In this document: in pieces, positions 8,788-18,180 of the stretch
Numbering within the stretch: the stretch's first letter is position 1
Layout: every line of letters begins with the position of its first letter
Assembly: GCF_013284245.2 (NCBI RefSeq)
Contig: NZ_CP085876.1
Coordinates: 4,552,001-4,616,000, forward strand
Origin: Brevibacillus sp. DP1.3A
GTDB taxonomy: Bacteria; Bacillota; Bacilli; Brevibacillales; Brevibacillaceae
Reading direction: 5' to 3'
DNA: 64,000 nucleotides
Made by a program: the position numbers and the translations under genes
The notes under the pieces: generated by a model
The model's database searches: none
What the model was told of the DNA's origin: nothing
Seen by the model: only the letters and a program-made list of their open reading frames with translations

Positions 8788-8831
8788 AAAAGACAGAAGG
8801 ACGGGCATCTCCAGCCCCCTTCTGTCTTTTT
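8788..8831. terminator. Bidirectional intrinsic terminator
   Basis: AAAAGACAGAAGG and CCTTCTGTCTTTT form a 13-bp perfect stem between the convergent hydrolase and dppC genes, with A- and T-runs on either side. Confidence 0.85.
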
Positions 8832-8840
8832 ACGATTGGA

Positions 8841-9746
8841 CTAGCTCTTCATCCGTGGGTCGAGTGCATCGCGCAAGCCGTCCCCAATTAAGTTAAAGCC
8901 GAGAACTGTCAGCATGATAGAGAGCCCTGGAAAAATAACAGTCCATGGTGCTTTCTGAATGTACTGTCGTGAATCAGCGAGCATTTTTCCCCATTCCGGT
9001 TCTGGCGCTTGTGCTCCCAGTCCGAGAAAGCCAAGTGCTGCTGCTTCGATAATCGCTGTGGCGATCCCCATCGTCCCGGTCACAATGATTGGCGCAAGGC
9101 TGTTCGGCAAAATATGCTGCATGATAATCCGGGAATTTTTCATCCCAATTGCCCGTGCGGCCATGACGAATTCTTCTTCCTTCAAGCTCAATACACGGGC
9201 GCGCACTAACCGTCCGAATGTCGGAATGTTAATAATCGCAATTGCAATCAAGGCGTTTTGCAAAGAAGGCCCCAAGATGGCAACAACGGCAATCGCCAAA
9301 AGAATACTTGGAAAGGCAAGCATAATATCAAAGAGACGCGAAATGATCGTATCAATCCATCTGCCATAATATCCTGCCAACAGCCCGAGCAAGGTCCCTG
9401 CGAGAACGGAGCCAATGACAGAGAACGTCCCTACCCACAAGGAGATTTGAGCCCCATAAATAACGCGACTAAACACATCGCGACCATTGTAATCTGTTCC
9501 AAACCAATGTTCTTCGGAAGGCGGCTTGTTTTTCATCACGAGCTGGCCTTCGTCGTACGGATACGGAGCAATCCATGGAGCTAAAACCGCCACAACAATG
9601 AAAAACAAAATAATCCCGAAGCCCACCAGCGCCAGCTTGTTTTTTCGTAGCGTCCTCCATGCATCCTTCCAAGGAGAGACTACTTCTTCTTGCTTCACTT
9701 TTAAAGGTACTACCTGATCTCGTGGTTGTAATTGTGATTGTGCCAT
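8841..9746 (-). CDS. dppC: Di/oligopeptide ABC transporter permease, DppC/OppC type
   Basis: 301 aa. N-terminal cytoplasmic tail, a first membrane segment (LALVGFGIILFFIVVAVL), then the DppC core with the EAA-type loop (ARAIGMKNSRIIMQHILPN) and a five-to-six helix arrangement. YPYDEGQLVMKNKPPSEEHWFGTDYNGRDVFSR matches the extracytoplasmic loop of OppC/DppC proteins. It is the last gene of the dppDF-A-BC operon, 16 nt after dppB, and is followed by a strong terminator. Confidence 0.92.
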   Translation of the reverse strand: MAQSQLQPRDQVVPLKVKQEEVVSPWKDAWRTLRKNKLALVGFGIILFFIVVAVLAPWIAPYPYDEGQLVMKNKPPSEEHWFGTDYNGRDVFSRVIYGAQISLWVGTFSVIGSVLAGTLLGLLAGYYGRWIDTIISRLFDIMLAFPSILLAIAVVAILGPSLQNALIAIAIINIPTFGRLVRARVLSLKEEEFVMAARAIGMKNSRIIMQHILPNSLAPIIVTGTMGIATAIIEAAALGFLGLGAQAPEPEWGKMLADSRQYIQKAPWTVIFPGLSIMLTVLGFNLIGDGLRDALDPRMKS

Positions 9747-9762
9747 GTCTCTTCGTCCCTCC

Positions 9763-10773
9763 TTAGCGATATTTGATGCGTGGATCGATATAGGCGTACA
9801 GAAGGTCGACCAAGAGATTGATCAGGACGAAAATCGTCGCGATCACAAGGATACCGGATTGGATAACCGGATAGTCACGGTTTCCAATGGCGGTCACAAT
9901 ATAACGACCGACACCTGGCCATCCGAAGATTGTCTCTGTCAAAACGGCTCCACCCAGCAGCAACCCTGTTTGCAAACCAATTACCGTCAAGACAGGGATC
10001 ATCGCATTTTTCAGCGCATGCTTGTACACGACCCAGAACTGTGTCAGTCCTTTTGCACGAGCGGTTCTGACATAGTCGGCACGCATGACTTCCAGCATGC
10101 TTGAACGAGTGATGCGCGCAATGATCGCCATTGGGATCGTACCTAACGCGATTCCCGGCAGGATCAAATGCTTGATGACTTCCCATAGCTGATCCCACTG
10201 ACCAGCAATCATCGTATCCAGTATATAAAAGTGCGTAATGGCCTCTACGGGATTACGCGAATTGTCGCGACCAACTGATGGCAGCCATTTCAGTTCTTGG
10301 GCAAACACCCACTGCTCCATCAAACCTAGCCAAAAAATTGGCATGGATACACCAACCAAGGCGATCAACATCGCACTGTAGTCAAACCAGGAATTTTGCT
10401 TCCACGCAGAAAGAATCCCTGCATTTACACCGATAAACACCGCAATCAGCATACTCACAATCGTAAGTTCAGTCGTCGCCGCCAAATAAGGTATGATTTC
10501 ATCTGAAATCGGCGCATTCGTTTGCAATGATTCCCCAAGATTTCCGCTCAAAATATCTTTCATATAATCGAAATACTGTATGTACCACGGATTATTCAAT
10601 CCCAATGCTTCTCGTATGTCTGCAATCGCTTGTGGTGTTGCCTTTTCTCCCAAAATCGTCAAAGCCGGATCACCAGGGATGGCACGAATAATGGAAAAAA
10701 CGATGATTGACATGCCCACTAAGACAGGAATGAGCATTAAAATTCTTCGAATGCTGTAAGCTAGCAATGCCAT
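9763..10773 (-). CDS. dppB: Di/oligopeptide ABC transporter permease, DppB/OppB type
   Basis: 336 aa. The N-terminal helix IRRILMLIPVLVGMSIIVF, the loop GDPALTILGEKATPQ, and the EAA loop (RTARAKGLTQFWVVYKHALKNA) are those of DppB. About six membrane segments. I use the ATG at 10773, where GGAAGG is 7 nt upstream; the ATG six codons earlier has no ribosome site. An unusual extracytoplasmic loop around residues 165-190 (VGRDNSRNPVEAITHF) is longer than in short DppB proteins but common in Bacillales. Confidence 0.92.
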   Translation of the reverse strand: MALLAYSIRRILMLIPVLVGMSIIVFSIIRAIPGDPALTILGEKATPQAIADIREALGLNNPWYIQYFDYMKDILSGNLGESLQTNAPISDEIIPYLAATTELTIVSMLIAVFIGVNAGILSAWKQNSWFDYSAMLIALVGVSMPIFWLGLMEQWVFAQELKWLPSVGRDNSRNPVEAITHFYILDTMIAGQWDQLWEVIKHLILPGIALGTIPMAIIARITRSSMLEVMRADYVRTARAKGLTQFWVVYKHALKNAMIPVLTVIGLQTGLLLGGAVLTETIFGWPGVGRYIVTAIGNRDYPVIQSGILVIATIFVLINLLVDLLYAYIDPRIKYR

Positions 10774-10865
10774 CTCCTCGCCTTCCTGCATAAAATAATC
10801 GCTTAATAATGAAAGGAGGGTAAGAAGAGGTATGCACTCCTCTTACCCTTTTACTATGAATCAGC

Positions 10866-12521
10866 TTACTTGATATCTACCTTTTCCAAACTTTCAGTCC
10901 CTTTTGGATGCGGGTTGTAATCTACGATATTCGCTTTTCCTGCCAATGCTGGTGTAGAGTGTGCCAGCGGAACCATTGGCACGTCTTTGAAAATGATCTC
11001 TTGTACTTGTTTGTACAGTTTTTCACGCTCTGCTTGCACTGGAGTGGATTGAGCTTTCATCATCAATTGAGAAGCTTCGTCGTTTGCCCAGCGTGTATAG
11101 TTGTTGCTGCCAATGCTGTTTTTGTCGAGCAAGACAGCCAAGAAGTTGTCAGGGTCGCCATTGTCACCTGTCCAACCAAGCATGAACATTTCTTGCTCAC
11201 CCAAACGAGTCTTTTCCAAGTACGTTGCCCATTCCATCGTCACGATCTCAGCATCAATCCCGATTTTCTTCATGTCTTGCTGGATTGCTTCTGCAATCTT
11301 CACACCTTCAGGCATGTATGGACGCGGTACTGGCATTGCCCAGAATTTGATTTTGAAACCGTTTGGATGTCCTGCTTCTGCAAGCAATTGTTTTGCTTTA
11401 TCGAGGTTGAACTCACGATCTTTAATATCGTTGTTATGTCCCCACATGGTCTTTGGCATTGGGTTGACTGCTGGTTCTCCAACGCCATCGAAGAAGGCCG
11501 TTACGATTTCAGGTTTGTTAATTGCATAAGCAATGGCTTCACGAACTTTTGGATTGTCGAGTGGCTTCCTCTCTACGTTAAAGCCAATATAACCAATGTT
11601 ATTAGTAGGACGGAGGAATAGTTGCAGCTCTTTGTTGTCTTTTACTGCTGGGATATCATCTGTGTTCAAACCATCCATCAAATCGATCTCACCTGATGCC
11701 AAAGCAGTCAGACGCGCCGTGTTTTCTGGAATGACCTTGAATACCAATTTATCCAATTTCGGGAACCCTTTGTTCCAGTAATCAGGGTTTTTCTCGAGAG
11801 TGATGGTGTCGTTGCGCTTCCACTCTACGAATTTGAAAGGCCCTGTACCGATTGGGTGCTCATTGAATTTCTTAACATCCTTCTTCAATGCTTCAGGAGA
11901 ACCAATCGCGAAAGGAGACATCGCGAGGTTAGCAAGGAATGGAGCCAATGGACGAGTCAAGGTGAACTTTACAGTGGTAGGATCGACTGCTTCCACAGAT
12001 TTGATAATGTGATTCGCGTCACCCTTGTATCCACCGAATTGGCTGATGTAATACTCGAAGCCCTCTGGTGAATGCTGTGGATGGCTCTTGTCGCTCCAGC
12101 GCTCAAAGTTGTATTTGACCGCCTCTGCATTGAAATCTGTACCGTCGTGGAACTTGACGCCAGATTTCAATGTCAGCGTATAAACAAGACCATCAGGAGA
12201 TACTTCCCATTTATCAGCCAACGATGGAGCGAGCTCTGTTGAGCCGTCAGCGAAACCGATCAAAGTATCCATGATGTTCTCTGTTACTTTGAATGTCTCA
12301 CCATCTGTTTGAGTGATTGGGTCAAGCCCCTTTGTGTCTGCACCGCGACCGACGATTAATTGCTTCGGTCCAGTTTTTGCAGGCTCAGTTGCAGGTGCCG
12401 GAGTTTCTGTCTTTGGTTGTTCTGCCGGCGTTTGTGTCGTAGAAGTGCTTGAGCATCCAGCAATCAGCATGGCCAGCGCCACTAGGCTGGTCATGGTTGC
12501 GGAGAGAACTCTCTTCTTCAT
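10866..12521 (-). CDS. dppA: Di/oligopeptide-binding lipoprotein, SBP family 5 (DppA/OppA type)
   Basis: 551 aa. Lipoprotein signal with lipobox LIAGC (Cys23), a Thr/Pro/Glu linker, and the family 5 solute-binding fold: GADTKGLDPITQTDGETF early and the signature LTLKSGVKFHDGTDFNAEAVKYN near residues 115-137. It captures peptides at the outer membrane face and hands them to DppBC. GGGGGATG precedes the ATG. Placed between the two ATPase genes and the two permease genes, an order less common than A-B-C-D-F but seen in Bacillales. Confidence 0.92.
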   Translation of the reverse strand: MKKRVLSATMTSLVALAMLIAGCSSTSTTQTPAEQPKTETPAPATEPAKTGPKQLIVGRGADTKGLDPITQTDGETFKVTENIMDTLIGFADGSTELAPSLADKWEVSPDGLVYTLTLKSGVKFHDGTDFNAEAVKYNFERWSDKSHPQHSPEGFEYYISQFGGYKGDANHIIKSVEAVDPTTVKFTLTRPLAPFLANLAMSPFAIGSPEALKKDVKKFNEHPIGTGPFKFVEWKRNDTITLEKNPDYWNKGFPKLDKLVFKVIPENTARLTALASGEIDLMDGLNTDDIPAVKDNKELQLFLRPTNNIGYIGFNVERKPLDNPKVREAIAYAINKPEIVTAFFDGVGEPAVNPMPKTMWGHNNDIKDREFNLDKAKQLLAEAGHPNGFKIKFWAMPVPRPYMPEGVKIAEAIQQDMKKIGIDAEIVTMEWATYLEKTRLGEQEMFMLGWTGDNGDPDNFLAVLLDKNSIGSNNYTRWANDEASQLMMKAQSTPVQAEREKLYKQVQEIIFKDVPMVPLAHSTPALAGKANIVDYNPHPKGTESLEKVDIK

Positions 12522-12649
12522 GAAATCATCCCCCTTTTTCTAATAATGGTCGCATGTTCCTTTTTGGTAGATGGTCGATACAATACCTCCTGCTTTGCAT
12601 CCCCCCTTTACAAGACTTCCTATTCGGCAGGCAGACTCCCTTTTGTCGA

Positions 12650-13627
12650 TTAGGACTTGTATAAGTGACAAGCAACAAAGTGTCCGTCGCCTGCGTCCAT
12701 AAATTCTGGTCGCACAGTACGGCACTCCTCTGTTACATGGGGACACCTCGTATGGAATGTACAGCCACTTGGAGGCTTTGCAGGGCTCGGCACATCTCCC
12801 TGGAGGATGACTCTTTCTCGTACCGCATCAGGGTCTGGCGAAGGTACCGCCGACAGCAGTGCTTTCGTATACGGATGGAGCGGATTGGAATACAATTGGC
12901 TACTCGTCGTCAGCTCGACAATTCTGCCAAGGTACATCACGCCTACCCGATCACTGATATGACGCACTACACTCAAATCGTGGGCAATGAACAAGTATGT
13001 AAGGCCGAATTCGCGTTGCAAATCCTGCATGAGATTGAGCACCTGCGACTGAATGGACACGTCCAGTGCAGACACAGGCTCATCCGCAACGATCAATTTG
13101 GGCTTGAGCATCAGCGCTCTCGCAATGCCGATCCGCTGCCTCTGTCCTCCGCTGAATTGATGCGGATAGCGACTCGCGTGATAGCTGCTCAGACCAACGA
13201 TCTCCAGCATTTCCTGCACGCGCTTTTTTCGCTCTGCCGAAGAACCCAAACCATGTACAATCAAGGGCTCTTCCAAAATTTTCTCAATATTATGTCTAGG
13301 GTTGAGTGAAGCAAACGGGTCCTGAAAAACAATTTGCATGTCACGTCGCATCTTTCTCATCGCATCTGTGGAAAGCGACATGACATCTGTCCCGTCAAAG
13401 TTGATTTCACCGGAAGTAGGTTCAATCAGTCGCAGCAAGGAACGTCCAGTCGTGGACTTCCCACAGCCACTCTCACCTACCAGCCCCAAAGTTTCTCCAC
13501 TCTTAACGGTAAACGATACATCATCTACCGCCTTTACTACACCTACTTCCCCTCCAAGAACACCGCCTGTGATTGGGTAGTATTTTTTCAAATTTTTTAC
13601 GATCAGAAGATCTTCAGCCACCTGCAT
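12650..13627 (-). CDS. dppF: Di/oligopeptide ABC transporter ATP-binding protein, DppF/OppF type
   Basis: 325 aa. Walker [10 protein letters not shown], signature [15 protein letters not shown], Walker [13 protein letters not shown], and the C-terminal oligopeptide-ABC extension with the Cys cluster ([15 protein letters not shown]) that in relatives binds an iron-sulfur cluster. The ATG at 13627 is only 1 nt from AGAGGAG; a GTG two codons later has 7 nt spacing and may be the true start. It follows dppD by 12 nt. Confidence 0.92.
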   Translation of the reverse strand: MQVAEDLLIVKNLKKYYPITGGVLGGEVGVVKAVDDVSFTVKSGETLGLVGESGCGKSTTGRSLLRLIEPTSGEINFDGTDVMSLSTDAMRKMRRDMQIVFQDPFASLNPRHNIEKILEEPLIVHGLGSSAERKKRVQEMLEIVGLSSYHASRYPHQFSGGQRQRIGIARALMLKPKLIVADEPVSALDVSIQSQVLNLMQDLQREFGLTYLFIAHDLSVVRHISDRVGVMYLGRIVELTTSSQLYSNPLHPYTKALLSAVPSPDPDAVRERVILQGDVPSPAKPPSGCTFHTRCPHVTEECRTVRPEFMDAGDGHFVACHLYKS

Positions 13628-13639
13628 GCTCCTCTCGGG

Positions 13640-14608
13640 TTATTCGGACAGCCAGCAGCGGGAAAGGTGATTGTCCCCTACCATTTTTAATTCTGGCATC
13701 TCACTGCGGCATCGGTCTGATACTTTATCGCATCTAGGTGCAAAACGGCATCCGACAGTAAGCGAACCCGGAATCGGGACGTTGCCTGGAATTGAATAGA
13801 GACGCTCCTGTGATTCTTCCAGCTTCGGCAACGAATTCAACAAGCCGATCGTATAAGGATGCTTCGGATTTTTTAAGATCGTACGAACATCGCCTTGTTC
13901 AATCACGTTGCCTGCGTACATCACCACGACGCGGTGACACATTTCCGCAACGACCCCAAGATCGTGGGTAATGAGGAGAATGGCTGTGTCTGCTTCCCGG
14001 TTGAGTTGGCGCATCAGGTCCAAAATCTGCGCTTGAATCGTCACGTCGAGCGCGGTAGTAGGCTCGTCTGCAATTAGAAGCGCTGGATTGCAAGCCATTG
14101 CCATCGCAATCATGACGCGTTGTCGCATGCCCCCAGAAAGCTGGTGCGGGTATTCATCGACGATAGCTTCCGCTCGAGGAATTCCGACTTTTTTCAACAT
14201 CTCAATGGCACGTGCTCTTGCGTCCTTTTTGCTCGCCTTCGTATGTAATCGGACTGATTCTCCTATCTGGTCTCCAATCGTAAACACCGGATTTAACGAT
14301 GTCATCGGCTCCTGAAAGATCATCGCAATTTCATTTCCACGGATGTCTCTCATTCGCTTTTCGTCGACAGATACGAGATCCTCCCCCTTGAATTTAATCG
14401 AGCCTCCCACGATTCTCCCTGGGGGATTGGGTACTAGCTTCATAACGGAAAGGGAGGTAACGCTCTTTCCGCAGCCGGATTCGCCTACGATACCGACTAC
14501 TTCTCCTTTTTGTACCGTGATCGTCACGCCATCAACGGCAGGGATTTGGCCGCGGTCCGTGAAAAAGTGCGTTTGCAGGTTTTCGATTTGTAGGACAGGA
14601 TGTGACAC
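13640..14608 (-). CDS. dppD: Di/oligopeptide ABC transporter ATP-binding protein, DppD/OppD type
   Basis: About 322 aa. Walker [12 protein letters not shown] (the OppD form), signature LSGGMRQRVMIAMAM, Walker B LLIADEPTTALD, C-terminal GCRFAPRCDKVSDRC cluster. First gene of the importer operon. Three GTG codons in a row of seven could start it (14626, 14617, 14608); the last has the best site, AGAGGTGA at 5 nt. A good sigma-A promoter lies at 14662-14690. Confidence 0.92.
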   Translation of the reverse strand: MSHPVLQIENLQTHFFTDRGQIPAVDGVTITVQKGEVVGIVGESGCGKSVTSLSVMKLVPNPPGRIVGGSIKFKGEDLVSVDEKRMRDIRGNEIAMIFQEPMTSLNPVFTIGDQIGESVRLHTKASKKDARARAIEMLKKVGIPRAEAIVDEYPHQLSGGMRQRVMIAMAMACNPALLIADEPTTALDVTIQAQILDLMRQLNREADTAILLITHDLGVVAEMCHRVVVMYAGNVIEQGDVRTILKNPKHPYTIGLLNSLPKLEESQERLYSIPGNVPIPGSLTVGCRFAPRCDKVSDRCRSEMPELKMVGDNHLSRCWLSE

Positions 14609-14661
14609 GTGGCTCACCTCTCTCACCGATATATACTTCCAAAATAGACCTTTCAGTAGAC

Positions 14662-14690
14662 ATTATGACATTTATTCAATTTTTTCGCAA
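14662..14690 (-). promoter_or_regulatory. Sigma-A promoter of the dpp operon
   Basis: Minus-strand TTGCGA and CATAAT with exactly 17 nt between, about 55 bases before dppD. Confidence 0.6.
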
Positions 14691-14848
14691 CACAATAAAT
14701 TCAAACTATTACCTCTTTACTGATTAAAAAGAAAATTTGACTCGCGTTTTAAAATTATGTAAAAGAATTATATGATAGCCCTTTCATTGTTGATGTAGCC
14801 TTACTTGCACTGTTTAAGCAGATTGAGTGAAGCATCTGTGGTCACATG

Positions 14849-14876
14849 CAAAAGACCCGCCTGTACGGGTCTTTTG
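14849..14876. terminator. Bidirectional intrinsic terminator
   Basis: CAAAAGACCCG and CGGGTCTTTTG form an 11-bp perfect stem. It ends the gpr-spoIIP-yqxA run on the minus strand. Confidence 0.85.
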
Positions 14877-14921
14877 TCACTGGGGCTTTCTGCACCCCTT
14901 CTTTTTGCGCATAAACCATTT

Positions 14922-15230
14922 TCACGGTTCAAAATAACTCCCTACCCAATCGACAAAACTCTGCGCCCCACTTTTAATGCTTCCACCCAAAGTCAAACCA
15001 ATCCGACTGACGTAGTTGACCATTTCCTTCGGGTTGGCAGTCTGAACCTGCTTGCCCATTACCGCGATCTCCACTTGCCCTTGGTCCACTTTTTTGATGG
15101 AAAAGGTTTGCGCCTGCCCCTCAGGCACTCCACTCACCTTGGATATTCCACGCTCAGCCGTTTGCAATCCCAAAACTACCCCGACCAGCAAGATGATTAA
15201 CAATCCAGTCAGCTTCATCGTCACGTTCAT
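14922..15230 (-). CDS. yqxA: YqxA-like DUF3679 protein
   Basis: 102 aa. One N-terminal membrane helix (LTGLLIILLVGVVLG) then a small extracytoplasmic domain with GISKVSGVPEGQAQTF. Length, single anchor and position after gpr and spoIIP match B. subtilis YqxA, whose function is unknown. The ATG at 15230 follows GAGGTGA by 5 nt; that site overlaps the spoIIP stop, so translation is probably coupled. In B. subtilis lepA comes next; here it does not. Confidence 0.85.
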   Translation of the reverse strand: MNVTMKLTGLLIILLVGVVLGLQTAERGISKVSGVPEGQAQTFSIKKVDQGQVEIAVMGKQVQTANPKEMVNYVSRIGLTLGGSIKSGAQSFVDWVGSYFEP

Positions 15231-15235
15231 GCCCG

Positions 15236-16414
15236 TCACCTCTTTGCAGGCTCGTCAGAAACTGTTTTGCCTACTTTTTCAGCTTGCTGATAATAGGCTG
15301 CGAAAACATCAGCCAATGCTTCTGCCGTATTCTTGCTTTCCTGCACGCTGTTTTCCGTACCACCTATTTCTATTAACAGGCTTCCCGGGGAGAGGGACTG
15401 ATTATACTCGCCATGATCCGTTTTTGCGCCTTTTTCCATCACGCCACGTGAAAGCTCTGGGTACATTTTTTCCATCAGCTCATGAAGCTCTGTTGCAAAC
15501 GCCTCATTTTTTTCGTAGCTTTTGTTTCTTTTTCCGATGACGAACAATACTCTTCCATACGTTTTTCCTTTGATCGTGACCGTCGTACGATCTCGTGGCG
15601 CTGTGTCTCGATGCAGATCGAAGAAGTAGTACAGTTCCTTGTTTTTCTCCGTTGCGGCCTTGACCACTTGCAAAGATTCCGCGTAGGAGAAGGAGTAATG
15701 CATTTTTTTGTTCAACAGCTCCTGATAGATGTCATCGGTGCTCACGTCCGAACCAATTCCTTTGTCATTCAACGCTTCTGATAAATACTTGCTGATTAAC
15801 GATATATTTCTTGTAGGATGATCGACGGAGGTTCCTACTGGCTTCGTCTCACTAAACCACGATTCCCGATTATGCGAGTTGTAGACGTAAACGATTTTTT
15901 TGCCGTTTGTGACTGAATTGGGCACTGGAGCTGGCTTTGTTTCGCCTGACTTCGTGGTATCCTCCGGCTTTGGCTCTACGATCGGAACTACTTGCGATTG
16001 ATCCGCTACCTGTCTCGGATGGGCGGGATACTCCAAATAAAAATCTGCGAGAGAAGCTCCTTTTCCCTGTACGACAAACCTGGCATCCTCTGTCGTCACC
16101 ATCCCTGGGAGCTCCCTGCCTAGCAAGCTACGCAAGTCTCCCGGCTGTATATTGGTTGCCAAGCGAAAGAGAAAACCCGTTACGCTATTTGTGCGATCAT
16201 CAGCCTGTGCTTGCACCGTTTCGGACAAAACCGGAATTTCCTGCCCCATCCACCCCAAAATCGCCAGACTGGAAATATGAGAAGCGGCCTGTTGTATGGC
16301 GGAGGAAGAAATTGCGATTCGGTTCCCACCGAGCGAAAGCACTCCTGTCATGACAAACAGGAAGGCAGTTATAAAGGAAAGAACAACGAATTGGCGTTGA
16401 ATGAGGGTCGCCAT
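15236..16414 (-). CDS. spoIIP: Stage II sporulation protein P, peptidoglycan hydrolase
   Basis: 392 aa. N-terminal membrane anchor (residues ~8-28), a low-complexity linker (Glu/Pro/Lys/Thr, about 150-170), then the SpoIIP domain: KIVYVYNSHNRESWF, DLHRDTAPR, and LLIEIGGTENS. SpoIIP cuts glycan strands and stem peptides and, with SpoIID and SpoIIM, drives engulfment of the forespore in the mother cell. The ATG at 16414 has AGAGGA 9 nt upstream. Located after gpr and before yqxA as in Bacillus. Confidence 0.96.
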   Translation of the reverse strand: MATLIQRQFVVLSFITAFLFVMTGVLSLGGNRIAISSSAIQQAASHISSLAILGWMGQEIPVLSETVQAQADDRTNSVTGFLFRLATNIQPGDLRSLLGRELPGMVTTEDARFVVQGKGASLADFYLEYPAHPRQVADQSQVVPIVEPKPEDTTKSGETKPAPVPNSVTNGKKIVYVYNSHNRESWFSETKPVGTSVDHPTRNISLISKYLSEALNDKGIGSDVSTDDIYQELLNKKMHYSFSYAESLQVVKAATEKNKELYYFFDLHRDTAPRDRTTVTIKGKTYGRVLFVIGKRNKSYEKNEAFATELHELMEKMYPELSRGVMEKGAKTDHGEYNQSLSPGSLLIEIGGTENSVQESKNTAEALADVFAAYYQQAEKVGKTVSDEPAKR

Positions 16415-16562
16415 CTGTCTCACTCCTCTAGCTGTTGCATGGTTGCACGTCGGGAGAACTTCCCCTCGTGCTTGTCTATGCTTTAGCTTATGAGGCTCAT
16501 AGAGACGATAGAACCCTTTTCTAGCTTTTCTCTCTCACTCTAGCTTTTCACGACTTAGTGGG

Positions 16563-17663
16563 TTAGTGGGTATACGAGCCGCTATTTTCTTCATTTACGG
16601 CACTGTGCAAGGCGCGATTCAAACCTGTTGCGATCACATTCGCCACGCCTTCAATAAAATCATCAATTTCTTTTGGAGTGACGACCAGATCCTGTCCCAG
16701 CGGTCGAAGGACCTCATGAATCAGTTGCCGTTTCTCTTCTTCCGGCAAGGAACCTACCAATCCCATAAATGTCTTTCGGGATTCCAAGTCAGGCAAATCC
16801 TCTTCCGTGTACGGTTCCTTACGCTCCGGCAGCGTACTCAATGCCAGTTTGTTAAACGCCCGCTTGCTCTCCACCATCGATTGTCCAAAATGCCCCAGCA
16901 AATACGTAATCGCATCATTTACAATCGTCGAGGCAAAAACGACCGTAGGGACTCCTATCGCAATCACAGGCACACCAAGTGTCGCCTGATCAATCGCTTT
17001 GCGCTTGTTTCCGACCCCTGATCCGGGATGAATGCCTGTATCCGATATTTGAATCGTCGTATTGACCCGGTGCAGAGCGCGGGACGCAAGAGCATCAATA
17101 CAGATGACAAAATCGGGTTTGCTTTTTTCCACGACACCAAAAATGATCTCACTCGTTTCTATACCCGTAATCCCAAGGACACCCGGTGATAGCCCACTAA
17201 CTTCCCGATACCCTTCTCCGACGGTTTCAGGTGCCAGTGTGTACAGATGGCGTGTAATCAACAAATTTTCCACAACCATCGGTCCCAGCGCATCTGGGGT
17301 CACATTCCAGTTACCGAGACCAACGACGAGAGCCTTTTTGTCCTCCGTGATTCCCAGCTGTTTGAGAAACATCGCAAATTCGACGGAGAATCGCTTGGCC
17401 ACCTGCTCCTCGATCGATGTATCATTATCCCGCAGCTTAGGCACTTCAATCGTAAGGTAATGCCCTGGGAGCTTGCCGATTTCCTTCCCCGCTTCCTCTG
17501 TTTCCACATGTAATCTCGTTACTTTCACATTGGGCTCGCTGTCGTCAGCTTGCAGCCAAACGCCCTCAATGCCGCTCTGATTCTGCTGCTGGGCAAGCTC
17601 GTGGGCCTCCAAGGCCAGATCCGTACGAATGGAATAACCAGATAAATCAATGTTATGTGCCAT
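16563..17663 (-). CDS. gpr: Germination protease GPR, degrades small acid-soluble spore proteins
   Basis: 366 aa, the family's length. Hallmarks: YSIRTDLALEA near the N-terminus, which resembles the SASP cleavage site and is where the zymogen removes its own propeptide in the family; GLGNWNVTPDALGP; and ICIDALASR. GPR is made in the forespore under sigma-G in Bacillus and cuts alpha/beta SASP at germination. The second ATG has the better-spaced AAAGGAG. Divergent from rpsT, as in B. subtilis. Confidence 0.97.
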   Translation of the reverse strand: MAHNIDLSGYSIRTDLALEAHELAQQQNQSGIEGVWLQADDSEPNVKVTRLHVETEEAGKEIGKLPGHYLTIEVPKLRDNDTSIEEQVAKRFSVEFAMFLKQLGITEDKKALVVGLGNWNVTPDALGPMVVENLLITRHLYTLAPETVGEGYREVSGLSPGVLGITGIETSEIIFGVVEKSKPDFVICIDALASRALHRVNTTIQISDTGIHPGSGVGNKRKAIDQATLGVPVIAIGVPTVVFASTIVNDAITYLLGHFGQSMVESKRAFNKLALSTLPERKEPYTEEDLPDLESRKTFMGLVGSLPEEEKRQLIHEVLRPLGQDLVVTPKEIDDFIEGVANVIATGLNRALHSAVNEENSGSYTH

Positions 17664-17761
17664 GTTCATCAGCTCCTTTGATCCGAAGTGAAAAAACTAC
17701 TGACCATTTTGTTCCTGCTACTAGCTTGCTTGAATCCTTCATTTTTATTCCGAATCCTTTC

Positions 17762-17790
17762 TTGCAAATGGGTTCGCCCCATGCTAGAAT
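17762..17790 (+). promoter_or_regulatory. Sigma-A promoter of rpsT
   Basis: TTGCAA and TAGAAT are separated by 17 nt, 51 nt before the rpsT start codon. Confidence 0.7.
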
Positions 17791-17841
17791 TACTTTGTTG
17801 TATGACTGTATGTCTATGGTCGTATTAAGGAGGTGACACAC

Positions 17842-18117
17842 ATGCCAAACATTAAATCCGCGATTAAACGCACCAAAACAATCGAAAAGCGTCGCGCACA
17901 CCGTGCTTCTCAAAAGTCTGATCTGCGTACTTCCATCAAGAACTATGAGAAAGCTGTCGCTGCTTCCGATGTAGCATTGGCGAAATCTACTCTTCTGGTG
18001 GCTGTGAAAAAGCTGGACAAGGCCGCTTCGAAAGGTCTCATTCATAAAAACGCAGCAAACCGTCAAAAGTCTCGTTTGATGAAAAAGCTTAACGTTCTGA
18101 GCGCTCCTGTAGCGTAA
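17842..18117 (+). CDS. rpsT: 30S ribosomal protein S20
   Basis: 91 aa, highly basic: [18 protein letters not shown] start, [14 protein letters not shown] middle, [20 protein letters not shown] end. S20 binds 16S rRNA early in 30S assembly. The perfect AAGGAGGTGA site 5 nt before the ATG sets the start, three codons inside the longest frame. A monocistronic gene with its own promoter and terminator. Confidence 0.98.
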   Translation: MPNIKSAIKRTKTIEKRRAHRASQKSDLRTSIKNYEKAVAASDVALAKSTLLVAVKKLDKAASKGLIHKNAANRQKSRLMKKLNVLSAPVA

Positions 18118-18130
18118 GAGACCAAGCGCC

Positions 18131-18168
18131 AAAAAACCCCGTGAACATCTTGTTCTAGGGGTTTTTTT
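18131..18168. terminator. Bidirectional intrinsic terminator between rpsT and holA
   Basis: AAAAACCCC / GGGGTTTTT with an inner GAACA / TGTTC stem. Serves rpsT on the plus strand and holA on the minus strand. Confidence 0.85.
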
Positions 18169-18180
18169 CTGTGAAAATCG

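Larger units (their letters stand above)
14609..14921. other. Intergenic region with dpp promoter and a shared terminator
   Basis: About 310 bases without a gene. The right-hand part carries the terminator at 14849-14876, the left-hand part the dpp promoter at 14662-14690. The A+T-rich stretch between has no ORF with a ribosome site. A CodY-like half site (AATTTTCT) is present but not a full consensus. Confidence 0.6.

Noticed and set aside
10908..11621. Plus-strand frame of 237 codons
   Set aside because: Antisense of dppA; Cys/Phe-rich artefact.
16440..16500. GCATAGACA upstream of spoIIP and also near 59546 before the capA-like gene, as a sigma-E/K -10 element
   Set aside because: Only part of the -10 consensus is met and no convincing -35 lies at the right distance in either place.
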